This document shows positions 1-7,817 of a DNA stretch of 45,501 nt, in pieces. Position 1 is the stretch's first letter. Every line of letters begins with the position of its first letter. The notes under the pieces were generated by a model. It worked only from the letters and a program-made list of their open reading frames with translations. It did no database searches and had not been told where the DNA came from. A program made the position numbers and the translations under genes. Source of the stretch: JALXCH01 sp964495805 (GTDB lineage Bacteria > Calditrichota > Calditrichia > RBG-13-44-9); assembly GCA_964495805.1 (NCBI GenBank), contig CAZBWV010000077.1, positions 1 through 45,501 of the forward strand, written 5' to 3'.

Positions 1-83
1 GAAGGTTGAGAAGGATCCGGGGCCTCGCAACTCATAAATAGAACGAAGCCAAGCAGTATCAATAAAACAACCAATTTTTTCAT
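1..83 (-). CDS. Putative lipoprotein, N-terminal part only (cut by window edge)
   Basis: On the minus strand an ATG at 83 follows a GGAG ribosome site and opens a frame that runs off the window. The visible 27 residues are a lipoprotein signal peptide: MKKL, a hydrophobic stretch, then LFMSC as a somewhat loose lipobox with Cys19, followed by a Pro/Ser-rich linker. It starts 33 bases after the FadL-like gene on the same strand, so the two are probably co-transcribed. The function cannot be told because the mature domain is outside the window. Confidence 0.6.
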   Translation of the reverse strand, partial: MKKLVVLLILLGFVLFMSCEAPDPSQP

Positions 84-116
84 GATGTATCTCCTGATTT
101 TATTTTCAAAGGTTGA

Positions 117-1385
117 TTAAAACGCCACACCGACGCTGAACATAAACAGGTGCGCAATGGAGGTGTATGTGCCGTCAAATCCGTCCCAGTTTTTTCCTTC
201 TCCATTTACCACGGTGGAACGTTCGGCAAACTTCACCAGCATATACGCCAGGTCCAGATTCACATTTCCCATACGATAACCCAGACCAAATGCAAAATCG
301 TTCCGATCCGCATCAGGCAGTAGCGGGCTCATGGATTCCACCGGCTGCGGCGTCTGATCGTAAATGTAACCGGCGCGCAATTCCAGCTGGGGATTTACCG
401 CATAGCTTAAACCAAAGCGAACCTGAGATGAATTCTTGTATTGTTCCTTCACCTCCACATTTTCGGCTTTCTCAAAATCCAGGGTCAACGTTTCGAACAC
501 ATCCCATTGGTAGTACATATAATCTAACTCGGCACCTAATTGCTCGGTAATCTGATAATGCAAACCGGCAGAGAAAAAGGAAGGATAGGTAATGGATGTT
601 TTCACACCCTGATCCACCAGCCCGGCAGAGGAAGCAATATTGTTGAAAAAGTTTTTATAATAGTCATCGTGGAAGGTAAAGCTGGCGTCTCCATCGAAAT
701 CATTTTCCACTTTGTGACGATACAGAAAACCCAGCGTCGCTTTTTGAATGGTGTAATTAAATCCAGCGGAAAAACCAATGGCCCAACCAGAGGAGCCCTC
801 CATGTGAGCCACCCCCACATCCGTTCCCGGATTGGAATCTTCCGGATACAGAATATTGCTTTCCAGCGTAACCGTGGAATGCACAATATCGATACCACCA
901 CCTATGCTGAGGTTTTCTATCGGTTTAAAAGCAACAACCGGAGAAATGTAAAAAGACTTCAGATCGGTGTACCGGGAGACAAAACGTCCCGGGAATTCAT
1001 TGTTCCACTCCAGGCCCAATCCGAACGGATTGGTGACTCCGATACCGGCGGCAAACTTATCGGAAAAAGAATAGGTGAAATACACCCCGATGGGCGTGTG
1101 CCATTTCTTCTCCGCCTGATACACCGTATTATCGAAAATTGGAGTGGGTCCCACCCATTTCACATCCGCACTCAGCAGCGTCAAACCACCGTAGAATTGT
1201 GCCCCTTTTAAATTCACGATTCCGGCAGGATTGTAAAATACTGATGAAGCATCATATCCCTGAGCCACTACTGCACCCCCCAAAGCAGAGGATCTCGCCC
1301 CAAATTCATACAGGCCAAACCCGGCTCCGTAACTTAGACTGGCTGTTAGCAACAGCACCAGTGCTACCATTAAAATATTACGCAT
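117..1385 (-). CDS. FadL/OMPP1/TodX-family outer-membrane transport protein
   Basis: A 422-residue outer-membrane beta-barrel of the FadL family, which lets hydrophobic compounds such as long-chain fatty acids or aromatics cross the outer membrane. Evidence: a cleavable signal peptide (1-20), then the family's N-terminal hatch signature with GARSSALGGA and the SSVFYNPAGI motif near residues 47-56, alternating amphipathic strands throughout, and a C-terminal aromatic residue (GVAF). The length is normal for FadL. The start at 1385 has AAGGAGG four bases upstream. It is followed at 33 bases by a lipoprotein gene. The substrate is unknown; the barrel fold is much surer than fatty-acid specificity. 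Confidence 0.88.
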   Translation of the reverse strand: MRNILMVALVLLLTASLSYGAGFGLYEFGARSSALGGAVVAQGYDASSVFYNPAGIVNLKGAQFYGGLTLLSADVKWVGPTPIFDNTVYQAEKKWHTPIGVYFTYSFSDKFAAGIGVTNPFGLGLEWNNEFPGRFVSRYTDLKSFYISPVVAFKPIENLSIGGGIDIVHSTVTLESNILYPEDSNPGTDVGVAHMEGSSGWAIGFSAGFNYTIQKATLGFLYRHKVENDFDGDASFTFHDDYYKNFFNNIASSAGLVDQGVKTSITYPSFFSAGLHYQITEQLGAELDYMYYQWDVFETLTLDFEKAENVEVKEQYKNSSQVRFGLSYAVNPQLELRAGYIYDQTPQPVESMSPLLPDADRNDFAFGLGYRMGNVNLDLAYMLVKFAERSTVVNGEGKNWDGFDGTYTSIAHLFMFSVGVAF

Positions 1386-1392
1386 AGGACCT

Positions 1393-1424
1393 CCTTAAAT
1401 GAATTAAACCTTAAGTGAATTAAA
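1393..1424 (-). repeat. Two abutting 16-bp direct repeats in the leader of the FadL-like gene
   Basis: On the plus strand CCTTAAATGAATTAAA (1393-1408) is followed directly by CCTTAAGTGAATTAAA (1409-1424), 15 of 16 identical. The first copy contributes the AAGG of the Shine-Dalgarno sequence on the minus strand. CTTAAGT (1410-1416) and ACTTAAG (1427-1433) also form an inverted repeat. The pair lies between the predicted -10 and the start codon. Confidence 0.75.
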
Positions 1425-1455
1425 TTACTTAAGTTAAGTAAAATTAAACCAAAAA

Positions 1456-1484
1456 AGTTTAATTAATTTGCCCGGAAAAATCAA
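1456..1484 (-). promoter_or_regulatory. Predicted sigma70-type promoter of the FadL-like gene
   Basis: Minus strand: TTGATT (1479-1484), a 17-base spacer, then TAAACT (1456-1461). It gives a leader of about 60 bases before the ATG at 1385. Confidence 0.5.
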
Positions 1485-1532
1485 GGTAAAAATGGTTATT
1501 AAAACGATGTTTTTTTATGAAATTCAGCAATA

Positions 1533-2252
1533 TCAGGCCATTTGGTTGGAATTTTGAGAAAGAATCTGAATAATTTGCCGGGTGTTCCGAAGGTTGGGTA
1601 CCAGTGCAGTGGGATGAGCCTGCTGAAGCTCTTCCGCGGGAATTTTGCCTGTTGCCACGGCCAGGCTGCGAAGCTGGTGTGCTTGAGCGCACCGAATATC
1701 GTTGACACTATCGCCGACTATCCAGATGTCTTCCCGCCGATAAAAGCAGTTGTAATGTTTTTCCGCCCGTTGAATTGCCAGCGGAGGCAGCTCTTCCCGT
1801 TTAATGGCATCATCTCCAAAAGCACCCACCGGAAAATACCGGAACAGATGGTCGCGGCTCAACTTAATCTGCGCACCACGAAACACATTCCCGGTAACCA
1901 ATCCCAGATGGAAAGATGCCTCCTGATCAAGTCGCTCCAGTAACTCCCGAACTCCCGGTAAAATCTGAATTCCCTTTCCGTCCCGAAGCGATTGTTCCAG
2001 ATGATTCAAATAGTCCTGCAGAGCGGTTTCCACCATCCTCTCCAGTCGGGTTTCGGTGGCTCCGTTGCGAATGAGAAGAGTGGCAATAATGTTTCGATCG
2101 GTGTTGCCCACAAAATCCCGCACCGTCCAGTGAATGGGATGCCCCAATACCCGGGAGATGGCTTCCACCATCAGGCCCATGGCCACCCCACCGGTCAGAA
2201 TTAATGTTCCATCAACATCAAAAAGAATGAGTTTTTTCCGAGACATGGTCAT
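1533..2252 (-). CDS. HAD-superfamily phosphatase, Gph-like
   Basis: A 239-residue haloacid dehalogenase-type phosphatase. Motif I is FDVDGT (residues 11-16; Asp12 nucleophile, Asp14 acid/base), motif II is the Thr of LVTGN, and motif IV is VGDSVNDI. An alpha-helical cap lies between motifs I and II, as in phosphoglycolate phosphatases. It starts four bases after the era stop, so it is probably translated by coupling; ATGs at 2252 and 2246 are both possible. The substrate cannot be read from sequence; phosphoglycolate or another small phosphate ester is likely. Confidence 0.85.
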   Translation of the reverse strand: MTMSRKKLILFDVDGTLILTGGVAMGLMVEAISRVLGHPIHWTVRDFVGNTDRNIIATLLIRNGATETRLERMVETALQDYLNHLEQSLRDGKGIQILPGVRELLERLDQEASFHLGLVTGNVFRGAQIKLSRDHLFRYFPVGAFGDDAIKREELPPLAIQRAEKHYNCFYRREDIWIVGDSVNDIRCAQAHQLRSLAVATGKIPAEELQQAHPTALVPNLRNTRQIIQILSQNSNQMA

Positions 2253-2256
2253 CTGC

Positions 2257-3147
2257 TCAATATCCCAGCCGCCGCAATTTGCTCTCTTTTTTGCGCCAGT
2301 CTTCCATCACTTTCACGTACAGTTCCAGATACACCGGACGTCCCAGAAAGGCCTCGATTTCCTGTCGGGCCAGTTCTCCTACCCGTTTCAATGCCTGCCC
2401 TTTTTTACCAATTAAAATTCCCTTCTGAGAAAGGCGTTCCACATAAATGATGGCACGAATAAAATCCTTCCGTCCCGGATTTTCCTTAAATTCTTCAATC
2501 TGTACGTGGCAGGCATAGGGAATTTCCTCCCCGTAAAGCTGAAATATTTTTTCTCGAATAATTTCCGATACAAAAAATCGCTCCTGCTGATCGGTTACAT
2601 AATCCGGAGGATAATATGGTGGATTGTGGGGCAGATTTTGAATAATCTCTTCGACCAGGTCATCCAGTCCGTCTCCTTTCAGTGCCGAAATGGGTACAAT
2701 GGCTCGGAAGTCGTATAAAGAGCGGTACGCATCGATTAACGGAAGTAAATCGTCCTTTTTCACCAGATCGATTTTATTGAGTACCAGAATTACCGGTTTT
2801 TCCAGAGGAGCAATTTGTTCACCAATCTCCTCAAAATCCTTGCGCGTGGAAGAGGCGTCCACTATGTACACAATCACATCGGCATCTTCCATGGCAGAGC
2901 GAACATACTTCATCATCACCTTCTGCAAATTGTATCGAGGCTCGATGATGCCAGGTGTATCGATAAAAACGATCTGATAATTCTCTCCGCTTAAAATACC
3001 CAGCACTTTTTTCCGGGTTGTCTGCGGTTTGTGTGTCACAATGGATAATTTCATCTTTAACAGCTGATTTAACAGAGTGGATTTGCCCACGTTGGGTCTG
3101 CCCACCAGCGCTACATACCCTGCGCGAAAATTCTGATACGAATCCAT
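2257..3147 (-). CDS. era: GTPase Era
   Basis: Era binds GTP and the 3' end of 16S rRNA and assists maturation of the small ribosomal subunit. The 296-residue protein has G1 GRPNVGKS (16-23), G3 DTPG (63-66), G4 NKID (124-127) and a G5-like SALKG. A C-terminal KH domain carries the GKKG loop near residue 250. The length matches the family. A TTG precedes the ATG at 3147, but GGAGAGG six bases upstream of the ATG favours the ATG. The gene is followed directly by the HAD phosphatase. Confidence 0.97.
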   Translation of the reverse strand: MDSYQNFRAGYVALVGRPNVGKSTLLNQLLKMKLSIVTHKPQTTRKKVLGILSGENYQIVFIDTPGIIEPRYNLQKVMMKYVRSAMEDADVIVYIVDASSTRKDFEEIGEQIAPLEKPVILVLNKIDLVKKDDLLPLIDAYRSLYDFRAIVPISALKGDGLDDLVEEIIQNLPHNPPYYPPDYVTDQQERFFVSEIIREKIFQLYGEEIPYACHVQIEEFKENPGRKDFIRAIIYVERLSQKGILIGKKGQALKRVGELARQEIEAFLGRPVYLELYVKVMEDWRKKESKLRRLGY

Positions 3148-3242
3148 CAATTACCTCTCCTGATTTTATGGGCAGCAATTTAGAGAAAGGGGCATGTGGA
3201 AACAAGAGAATTCCCAATTAGCGAATTATGAATACGGCCGCC

Positions 3243-3271
3243 ACTATACCGATTTTTTTAAGAATTGACAA
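3243..3271 (-). promoter_or_regulatory. Predicted era promoter
   Basis: Minus strand: TTGTCA (3266-3271), exactly 17 bases, TATAGT (3243-3248). The -35 overlaps the -35 of the divergent proline dehydrogenase promoter on the other strand, sharing the palindrome TTGACAA. Confidence 0.7.
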
Positions 3272-3293
3272 TGTTTGTGAAAAAAATTATATT
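3265..3293 (+). promoter_or_regulatory. Predicted proline dehydrogenase promoter
   Basis: A consensus -35 TTGACA (3265-3270), 17-base spacer and TATATT (3288-3293). Transcription would start near 3300, so the start codon at 3337 is used and the in-frame extension up to 3265 is not translated. Confidence 0.78.
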
Positions 3294-3336
3294 TTCTTTA
3301 CATATTGTAAAACCTGACCGTACAGAGGAGGTACGA

Positions 3337-4254
3337 ATGAACTGGTTTAATCGTTTAATCGCCCATTCCTTGCCTTACGTACCCAAATCCATTGTGGGAT
3401 ATTTTTCCAAGCATTACATTGCCGGAGAAAAACTGGATGATGCCATTCGAGTGGTTAAAGAGCTAAACGACCAGGGTATGATGGCCACGGTGGACGTCCT
3501 GGGGGAGGAGGTTAAAAACAAAGACGATTCCCTCCGTGCTGTGGACGAATACCTTCGCGTGCTGGAAGCCATCGACAAAGAGAAGCTGGACGCCAATATC
3601 TCGGTAAAACCTACTCACATGGGTCTGAAAATCGATAAATCATTTTGCTACGAAAACATCCAGAAGCTGGTGGAAGCAGCGGTTGGGATGAACAATTTCG
3701 TGCGGATCGATATGGAAGATGCGACAACCACTGACGATACGCTGGAAATGTACCTGAAGCTCAAAAAGAAGTACAATAATCACGTGGGTACTGTACTACA
3801 GGCGTATTTACGCCGTACCATCGACGATATCAACCGCCTGATTCCGGAAAAAGCCAATCTCCGCTTCTGCAAAGGAATTTATGACGAAAAGCGAGAAATT
3901 GCTTATAAAGACAAAACTGTGATTAACTACAACTTCATGTATGGCCTGGAGAAGCTGCTGAAAGGCGGATGCTATGTGGGAATTGCCACTCACGACGAAA
4001 AAATTGTGTGGTATGGGCTCCGGTTGATTGATGAGCTGGGACTGAAGCCAGAGGAATATGAATTTCAGATGCTCTTAGGAGTGGACCCACAATTACGGCG
4101 TATTCTGGTCAATTCGGGTCACCGGCTACGGGTGTACGTGCCTTACGGAACAGATTGGTTTGGCTACTCCACCCGGCGTCTGAAAGAAAATCCTGCTATC
4201 GCCGGTCATATTATGAAAAATATCTTTTATCGCGCCACCGGGCAACGGCAGTAA
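3337..4254 (+). CDS. Proline dehydrogenase (monofunctional, FAD-dependent)
   Basis: Oxidises L-proline to pyrroline-5-carboxylate, passing electrons through FAD to the membrane quinone pool. The 305-residue length and beta/alpha barrel pattern match monofunctional bacterial enzymes such as that of Thermus, not the bifunctional PutA. The C-terminal substrate-binding signature is visible as STRRLKENP, with earlier conserved ISVKPTHMG and RIDMED segments. GAGGAGG lies five bases before the ATG at 3337. A longer frame starts at 3265, but that region is the promoter. No pyrroline-5-carboxylate dehydrogenase gene lies in the window; glutamate dehydrogenase is at 16901-18175. Confidence 0.92.
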   Translation: MNWFNRLIAHSLPYVPKSIVGYFSKHYIAGEKLDDAIRVVKELNDQGMMATVDVLGEEVKNKDDSLRAVDEYLRVLEAIDKEKLDANISVKPTHMGLKIDKSFCYENIQKLVEAAVGMNNFVRIDMEDATTTDDTLEMYLKLKKKYNNHVGTVLQAYLRRTIDDINRLIPEKANLRFCKGIYDEKREIAYKDKTVINYNFMYGLEKLLKGGCYVGIATHDEKIVWYGLRLIDELGLKPEEYEFQMLLGVDPQLRRILVNSGHRLRVYVPYGTDWFGYSTRRLKENPAIAGHIMKNIFYRATGQRQ

Positions 4255-4288
4255 AATAAAATTAATGGAATTTTAAATTTCAAGGGGA

Positions 4289-4447
4289 TTAAAACAGAGT
4301 GTAAATAAAAGGAGCCAGAGCCGAGCTCTCCATAAAAACGACAAAGAGACCCAGCAGAAGTAAAAACAAGATGAATGAACCCAACCACCACTTTTTGCGT
4401 TCTCGCATGTAGGCCCACAGTTCTTTTAAAATGTACATTCTGGACAT
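4289..4447 (-). CDS. DUF5989-like membrane microprotein
   Basis: A 52-residue ORF: MSRMYILKELWAYMRERKKWW, then one long transmembrane helix (about 23-40) and a tail ending SALAPFIYTLF. This layout (LKELW, RERKKWW, helix, PFIYTLF) matches what I recall of the DUF5989 family, single-pass proteins often found near SxtJ-like proteins and carbamoyltransferases, neither of which is visible here. The function is unknown. A second start at 4438 (MYILKEL) is possible. It lies beyond the ferredoxin terminator, is convergent with proline dehydrogenase, and has no obvious ribosome site. Confidence 0.75.
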   Translation of the reverse strand: MSRMYILKELWAYMRERKKWWLGSFILFLLLLGLFVVFMESSALAPFIYTLF

Positions 4448-4474
4448 AAATTAATCCACATTTCTGACCGATAC

Positions 4475-4503
4475 AAAAAAGCGCCCGCAGAACGGGCGCT
4501 TTT
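4475..4503 (-). terminator. Rho-independent terminator after the ferredoxin gene
   Basis: GCGCCCG (4481-4487), loop of five, CGGGCGC (4493-4499). On the minus strand it is followed by six Ts. It lies nine bases past the ferredoxin stop. Four Ts on the plus strand could also give weak plus-strand termination. Confidence 0.88.
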
Positions 4504-4511
4504 GAATTCAA

Positions 4512-4760
4512 TTATTCTCCATGAATTCTTTTCTTCTTTTCCAGAAGTTCTTCCTTGGTTTCCTGATGGTTGGGATCCGGCACAATGCAATCCACCGGGC
4601 AAACCGCTACACACTGAGGTTCATCATAGAAACCAACGCATTCGGTGCACAGGTCGGGATTAATCACATACACAGGATCGCCTTCGCTGATGGCATCGTT
4701 GGGGCATTCCGGACGACAGGCATCGCATGCGATACATTCATCGGTGATCATTAAAGCCAT
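4512..4760 (-). CDS. 2[4Fe-4S] ferredoxin, alvin type (YfhL-like)
   Basis: An 82-residue soluble electron carrier. The first cluster ligands are C9, C12, C15 and C19-P; the second set is C38, C41, C50 and C54-P with an extra C58. The eight-residue insertion between C41 and C50 and the charged C-terminal helix (KEELLEKKK) define the alvin-type ferredoxins, which have very low redox potential. A GGAGG ribosome site precedes the ATG. It is flanked by its own promoter and terminator, so it is a single-gene unit. The physiological partner is not evident from neighbours. Confidence 0.93.
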   Translation of the reverse strand: MALMITDECIACDACRPECPNDAISEGDPVYVINPDLCTECVGFYDEPQCVAVCPVDCIVPDPNHQETKEELLEKKKRIHGE

Positions 4761-4790
4761 TTTATTCCTCCTTCAGTTAGTTTCCTGCAA

Positions 4791-4820
4791 AAAATAGCAA
4801 GATTCAAACAAATAAAACAA
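4791..4820 (-). promoter_or_regulatory. Possible ferredoxin promoter
   Basis: Minus strand: TTGTTT (4815-4820), 18 bases, TATTTT (4791-4796), 30 bases before the start codon at 4760, in a very A/T-rich stretch that makes chance matches likely. Confidence 0.4.
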
Positions 4821-4865
4821 GAAAAATTTTATTTTTCGAAGAAGGAAAAACCATGATTCTCCAAT

Positions 4866-4898
4866 AAAAAAAGCAGAGAGTTCAACCGATCTCTCTGC
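4866..4898 (-). terminator. Terminator of the redox operon, after osmC
   Basis: GCAGAGAG (4873-4880) and CTCTCTGC (4891-4898) form an eight-base-pair stem with a ten-base loop. On the minus strand it is followed by seven Ts (4866-4872). It ends the three-gene operon that begins at 6632. Confidence 0.85.
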
Positions 4899-4923
4899 TC
4901 TCTGTATTCGAACGATTTGGCTA

Positions 4924-5358
4924 TCAATCTTCGTCCTCAATCAATTCGTATTCATGTTCCAGCGGGATGTTGGCTTGCCGAATCATCTCTGAAACGGAGC
5001 AATACTTATTCTGCGACAGATTGATCGCTTTCTCGATTTTATCTTTATATTGTTCCAGATTTTTCCCGTAAATCTTGTACACCAGCTTAATCCAGGTGTA
5101 CACTTTAGGATGCTCCGGAGCCCGCCTGGAATCAACCGTCACTTCCATGGTGCGGTATTTAACCCGCATTTTTTGCAACAAAGAGATCACGTCCATGCCG
5201 GTGCAACCAGCCAGACTGATCAGGAACAATTCCATGGGACGTGTTCCCGCCTCGGAGCCCTGAAACTTTTCCGGACCATCCATGGGGACCCAGTGGCGGC
5301 TCTCACCACGGCCGACCATGGTCAGCCCATCAACCTGCTTAACCACGATTTCACTCAT
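4924..5358 (-). CDS. OsmC/Ohr-family peroxidase
   Basis: A 144-residue OsmC-fold protein; the family reduces organic hydroperoxides with two cysteines. Both are present: Cys52 in SLAGCTGMDV and Cys120 in NKYCSVSEM, at the usual spacing. It is closest in style to the YhfA-like OsmC branch, which has less characterised substrates than Ohr. GGAG is eight bases upstream of the ATG. It is the last gene of an operon with a TlpA-like thioredoxin and a disulfide oxidoreductase, consistent with thiol-dependent peroxide or persulfide handling. Confidence 0.9.
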   Translation of the reverse strand: MSEIVVKQVDGLTMVGRGESRHWVPMDGPEKFQGSEAGTRPMELFLISLAGCTGMDVISLLQKMRVKYRTMEVTVDSRRAPEHPKVYTWIKLVYKIYGKNLEQYKDKIEKAINLSQNKYCSVSEMIRQANIPLEHEYELIEDED

Positions 5359-5375
5359 AAATCCGACTCCACTCT

Positions 5376-5948
5376 TTATTCGTTTAACAATTGTACAACT
5401 TCATTCTCAAAGTAGTCCGGGGGGCGGTAACCAACAACCCGATCCACCACCTGGCCATTTTTATTGATGACAAACGTGGTGGGAATACTGCGGATACCAC
5501 CATAACGCATCACCACGTTCTGGTCCCCCAGAACCACCGTGTAATTCACTCCATACTGCTCCATAAATGGAATAACTGCATTCCATCCATCCCGATCCAG
5601 AGAAATACCCACAATTTCCAGCCCTTCGTCCTTATAACGTTCGTAGAGCTGAACAAATCCGGGAATTTCCATCCGGCAGGGACCACACCAGGTTGCCCAG
5701 AAATCCAGGATGACCACCTTCCCCGAAAAATCGCTAAGCTGCACCGCGTTACCATCTTTATCGTACAACAAAAAATCCGGTGCTTTGGGACCCTGCGAGA
5801 TACCTGCGGGTCCTTCCGTATGGGGAACAGCGGTTGAACTGGAACTGGAAGCCTCTCTCTTTGCTTTTCCCTCCGACTTCCCACAGGACTGAAGAGCCAA
5901 ACCACTTAATAACACAACAATTAAAAGAATCCCCAAAATCCGTTTCAT
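5376..5948 (-). CDS. TlpA/ResA-like thioredoxin-fold lipoprotein
   Basis: A 190-residue membrane-anchored thiol-disulfide protein acting in the periplasm. A lipoprotein signal peptide ends at LALQSC (Cys22), followed by a Ser-rich linker (34-50) and an AhpC/TSA-type thioredoxin fold with the active site WCGPC (Cys88, Cys91) and cis-Pro in SIPTTF. Such proteins reduce apocytochrome c haem-site cysteines (ResA) or other exported thiols. GGAGGAAGT precedes the ATG. It lies 18 bases from the upstream oxidoreductase gene and 17 from osmC. No cytochrome maturation genes are nearby, so the partner is unknown. Confidence 0.9.
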   Translation of the reverse strand: MKRILGILLIVVLLSGLALQSCGKSEGKAKREASSSSSTAVPHTEGPAGISQGPKAPDFLLYDKDGNAVQLSDFSGKVVILDFWATWCGPCRMEIPGFVQLYERYKDEGLEIVGISLDRDGWNAVIPFMEQYGVNYTVVLGDQNVVMRYGGIRSIPTTFVINKNGQVVDRVVGYRPPDYFENEVVQLLNE

Positions 5949-5966
5949 ACTTCCTCCAATCCTGTC

Positions 5967-6632
5967 TTAATTATCGGGATACACCCGTTTGTACCCTTCC
6001 AGAATCCGCTGAATAAAATGGGGTTCCGGTAGAGCACCCTCAATGGCGTATTCCTCACCCACCATGGTGCGGGGTACACCCTGCACATTGTACCGCATAG
6101 CCAGATGCGGAAATTCTGTCGCTTCTACCATGTCCGCGGTGATATTATCGTTAATAAGCGCCAGCTGATGGCAAAAATGAACTGCGCTGGGGCAATACGG
6201 ACAGGTGGGGGTTACATACACCTGCAGGTGCAACGGCTTGGTGATCTGAGCAGCTAACTTCTTGGTTTCCTCACTCAAACCGCTTTCACCACGAGAAACC
6301 ATCTGAATATCTTCCAGCAAGGAACTAAATTCGTATCCGGAAGGAATCCCGTAATAACGAATTCCGTAATCCTTATCTTCGGTCATAATTACCGTTGCCG
6401 GAATCTTATCCACTTTGTATTTCTGAGTCTGGTCTTTGTCGTTGACAAAGTTATACACTTCCAGAATCACTTTTCCGTCGCTCAAATCCCGCAGCTCTTC
6501 CAGCAACTGATGAGTTTCGCGGCAATACTGGCACTCAATTTCCTGAGTAAAATAAACCAGCTTTACTTTTCGCGGCAGCGCAGATAGAATCTCATTGACC
6601 GCTTTGGCATCTTCTCCAGTAATGAAAGGCAT
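5967..6632 (-). CDS. Protein disulfide oxidoreductase with two thioredoxin folds
   Basis: A 221-residue cytoplasmic protein built of two thioredoxin/glutaredoxin-like units. The N-terminal unit has CQYC (34-37) and cis-Pro in KIPAT; the C-terminal unit has CPYC (144-147) and cis-Pro in GVPRT. This is the PDO family (glutaredoxin-like domain protein), characteristic of thermophiles, in which it forms or reduces intracellular disulfides. It has no signal peptide. AAGGAGG lies nine bases before the ATG. It is the first gene of the operon with the TlpA-like and OsmC genes. It is an argument for a warm habitat, though not proof. Confidence 0.92.
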   Translation of the reverse strand: MPFITGEDAKAVNEILSALPRKVKLVYFTQEIECQYCRETHQLLEELRDLSDGKVILEVYNFVNDKDQTQKYKVDKIPATVIMTEDKDYGIRYYGIPSGYEFSSLLEDIQMVSRGESGLSEETKKLAAQITKPLHLQVYVTPTCPYCPSAVHFCHQLALINDNITADMVEATEFPHLAMRYNVQGVPRTMVGEEYAIEGALPEPHFIQRILEGYKRVYPDN

Positions 6633-6865
6633 AAATAAATCCTCCTTAATTTAACAATTTTTTTCGCTTTTCATTTAACTACCCATAATAGATGAAAGGC
6701 GTGCTAAAAAAGTTACATGAAGTTTTAAATGATCGCTATGTTCCGCATCCGATTCTGCTATTCCGTTGTTAAGGTGGTTCAAATGCTGTGCCATTCGTTG
6801 GAAGATGTTCTGCTTCTGAGTTCATTCCGGTCATCGAATGACGCACTTCTTTCTTGAAACTCCGG

Positions 6866-6894
6866 TTGTATATTGTGTCATAAAATGGTATTTT
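6866..6894 (+). promoter_or_regulatory. Possible NAD kinase promoter
   Basis: TTGTAT (6866-6871), 17 bases, TATTTT (6889-6894). The predicted transcription start near 6901 excludes the in-frame extension upstream of 6916 and supports a start at 6916 or 6922. Confidence 0.42.
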
Positions 6895-6921
6895 ATTTTG
6901 AGTGAAAATGGGGACATGTAC

Positions 6922-7812
6922 ATGCCAACATTCGGAATTATGGCTCATCCCGGGAAGCAACTGTTTCGGGAGGCGTTTCCCTCGATTTTAGCCTTGTTTA
7001 AGAGAAGCGGGGTTCCCATTATTTGTGCAGACAATATCATGAAAGAACCGCCTTCGGACTTTCCGGAATGCCAGGTGATGCCGGAAGACGACATTCCCGC
7101 CCACTGCGACCTGATCTTCGCCTTCGGCGGAGACGGAACCATGCTACGCACCATCCATAAGGTAAAATATTACCAGACACCGGTATTGGGTGTGAACGTA
7201 GGCGGATTGGGGTTCCTTACCGAAATCCCCCTGGAACAGTTCGAAGAGATGTATCGCATGATTCTGGAAGGGAAATACCGAATTGAAAACCGCATGATGC
7301 TGGAGGGTCGGTTAAAAGACGACCCGGAACCCATTTACGCGCTGAACGAAATTACCGTGGAAAAAGGGTACTCCACGCGTGTAATTGAGGTACAAACTCA
7401 CATCAACGGGCGATATTTTAACGATTATGTGGCCGATGGGTTGATCGTTTCCACTGCCACCGGCTCTACCGGTTATTCCCTGTCCTCCAACGGTCCCATT
7501 ATGATGCCCACCAGCCGGTGTATTATTTTAAACCCCATCTGTCCTCATTCGTTGACTAACCGGCCGGTGATTGTACCGGACGACTCCCATCTGTGCATGA
7601 AGATTTACACCGACCAGCCATTTGCGCTGCTTTCGGCAGATAGCCAGGATGTACGGGACATTCCCAACCGGAGCGAACTCACCATTCGTAAAGCATCCTT
7701 CGTGGCACGCCTGGTGAAACATCCGGATAGCGATTACTTTGCCCTTTTACGCAACAAACTGGGCTGGGGAGTGGACTTCCGGAACAAACTCCGCTGGTCT
7801 CATAATCGGTAA
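6922..7812 (+). CDS. nadK: NAD kinase
   Basis: Phosphorylates NAD to NADP. The 296-residue protein has the diagnostic GGDGT (69-73), the GVNVGGLGFLTE segment and the ATGSTGYSLSSNGP nucleotide-binding motif. The frame extends back to 6838, but that N-terminus would be atypical and lies in the promoter. ATGs occur at 6916 and 6922; GGGG at 6910-6913 is two bases from the first and eight from the second, so 6922 is preferred. It is followed after five bases by a glycosyltransferase gene, so they form one operon. Confidence 0.95.
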   Translation: MPTFGIMAHPGKQLFREAFPSILALFKRSGVPIICADNIMKEPPSDFPECQVMPEDDIPAHCDLIFAFGGDGTMLRTIHKVKYYQTPVLGVNVGGLGFLTEIPLEQFEEMYRMILEGKYRIENRMMLEGRLKDDPEPIYALNEITVEKGYSTRVIEVQTHINGRYFNDYVADGLIVSTATGSTGYSLSSNGPIMMPTSRCIILNPICPHSLTNRPVIVPDDSHLCMKIYTDQPFALLSADSQDVRDIPNRSELTIRKASFVARLVKHPDSDYFALLRNKLGWGVDFRNKLRWSHNR

Positions 7813-7817
7813 ATCCT

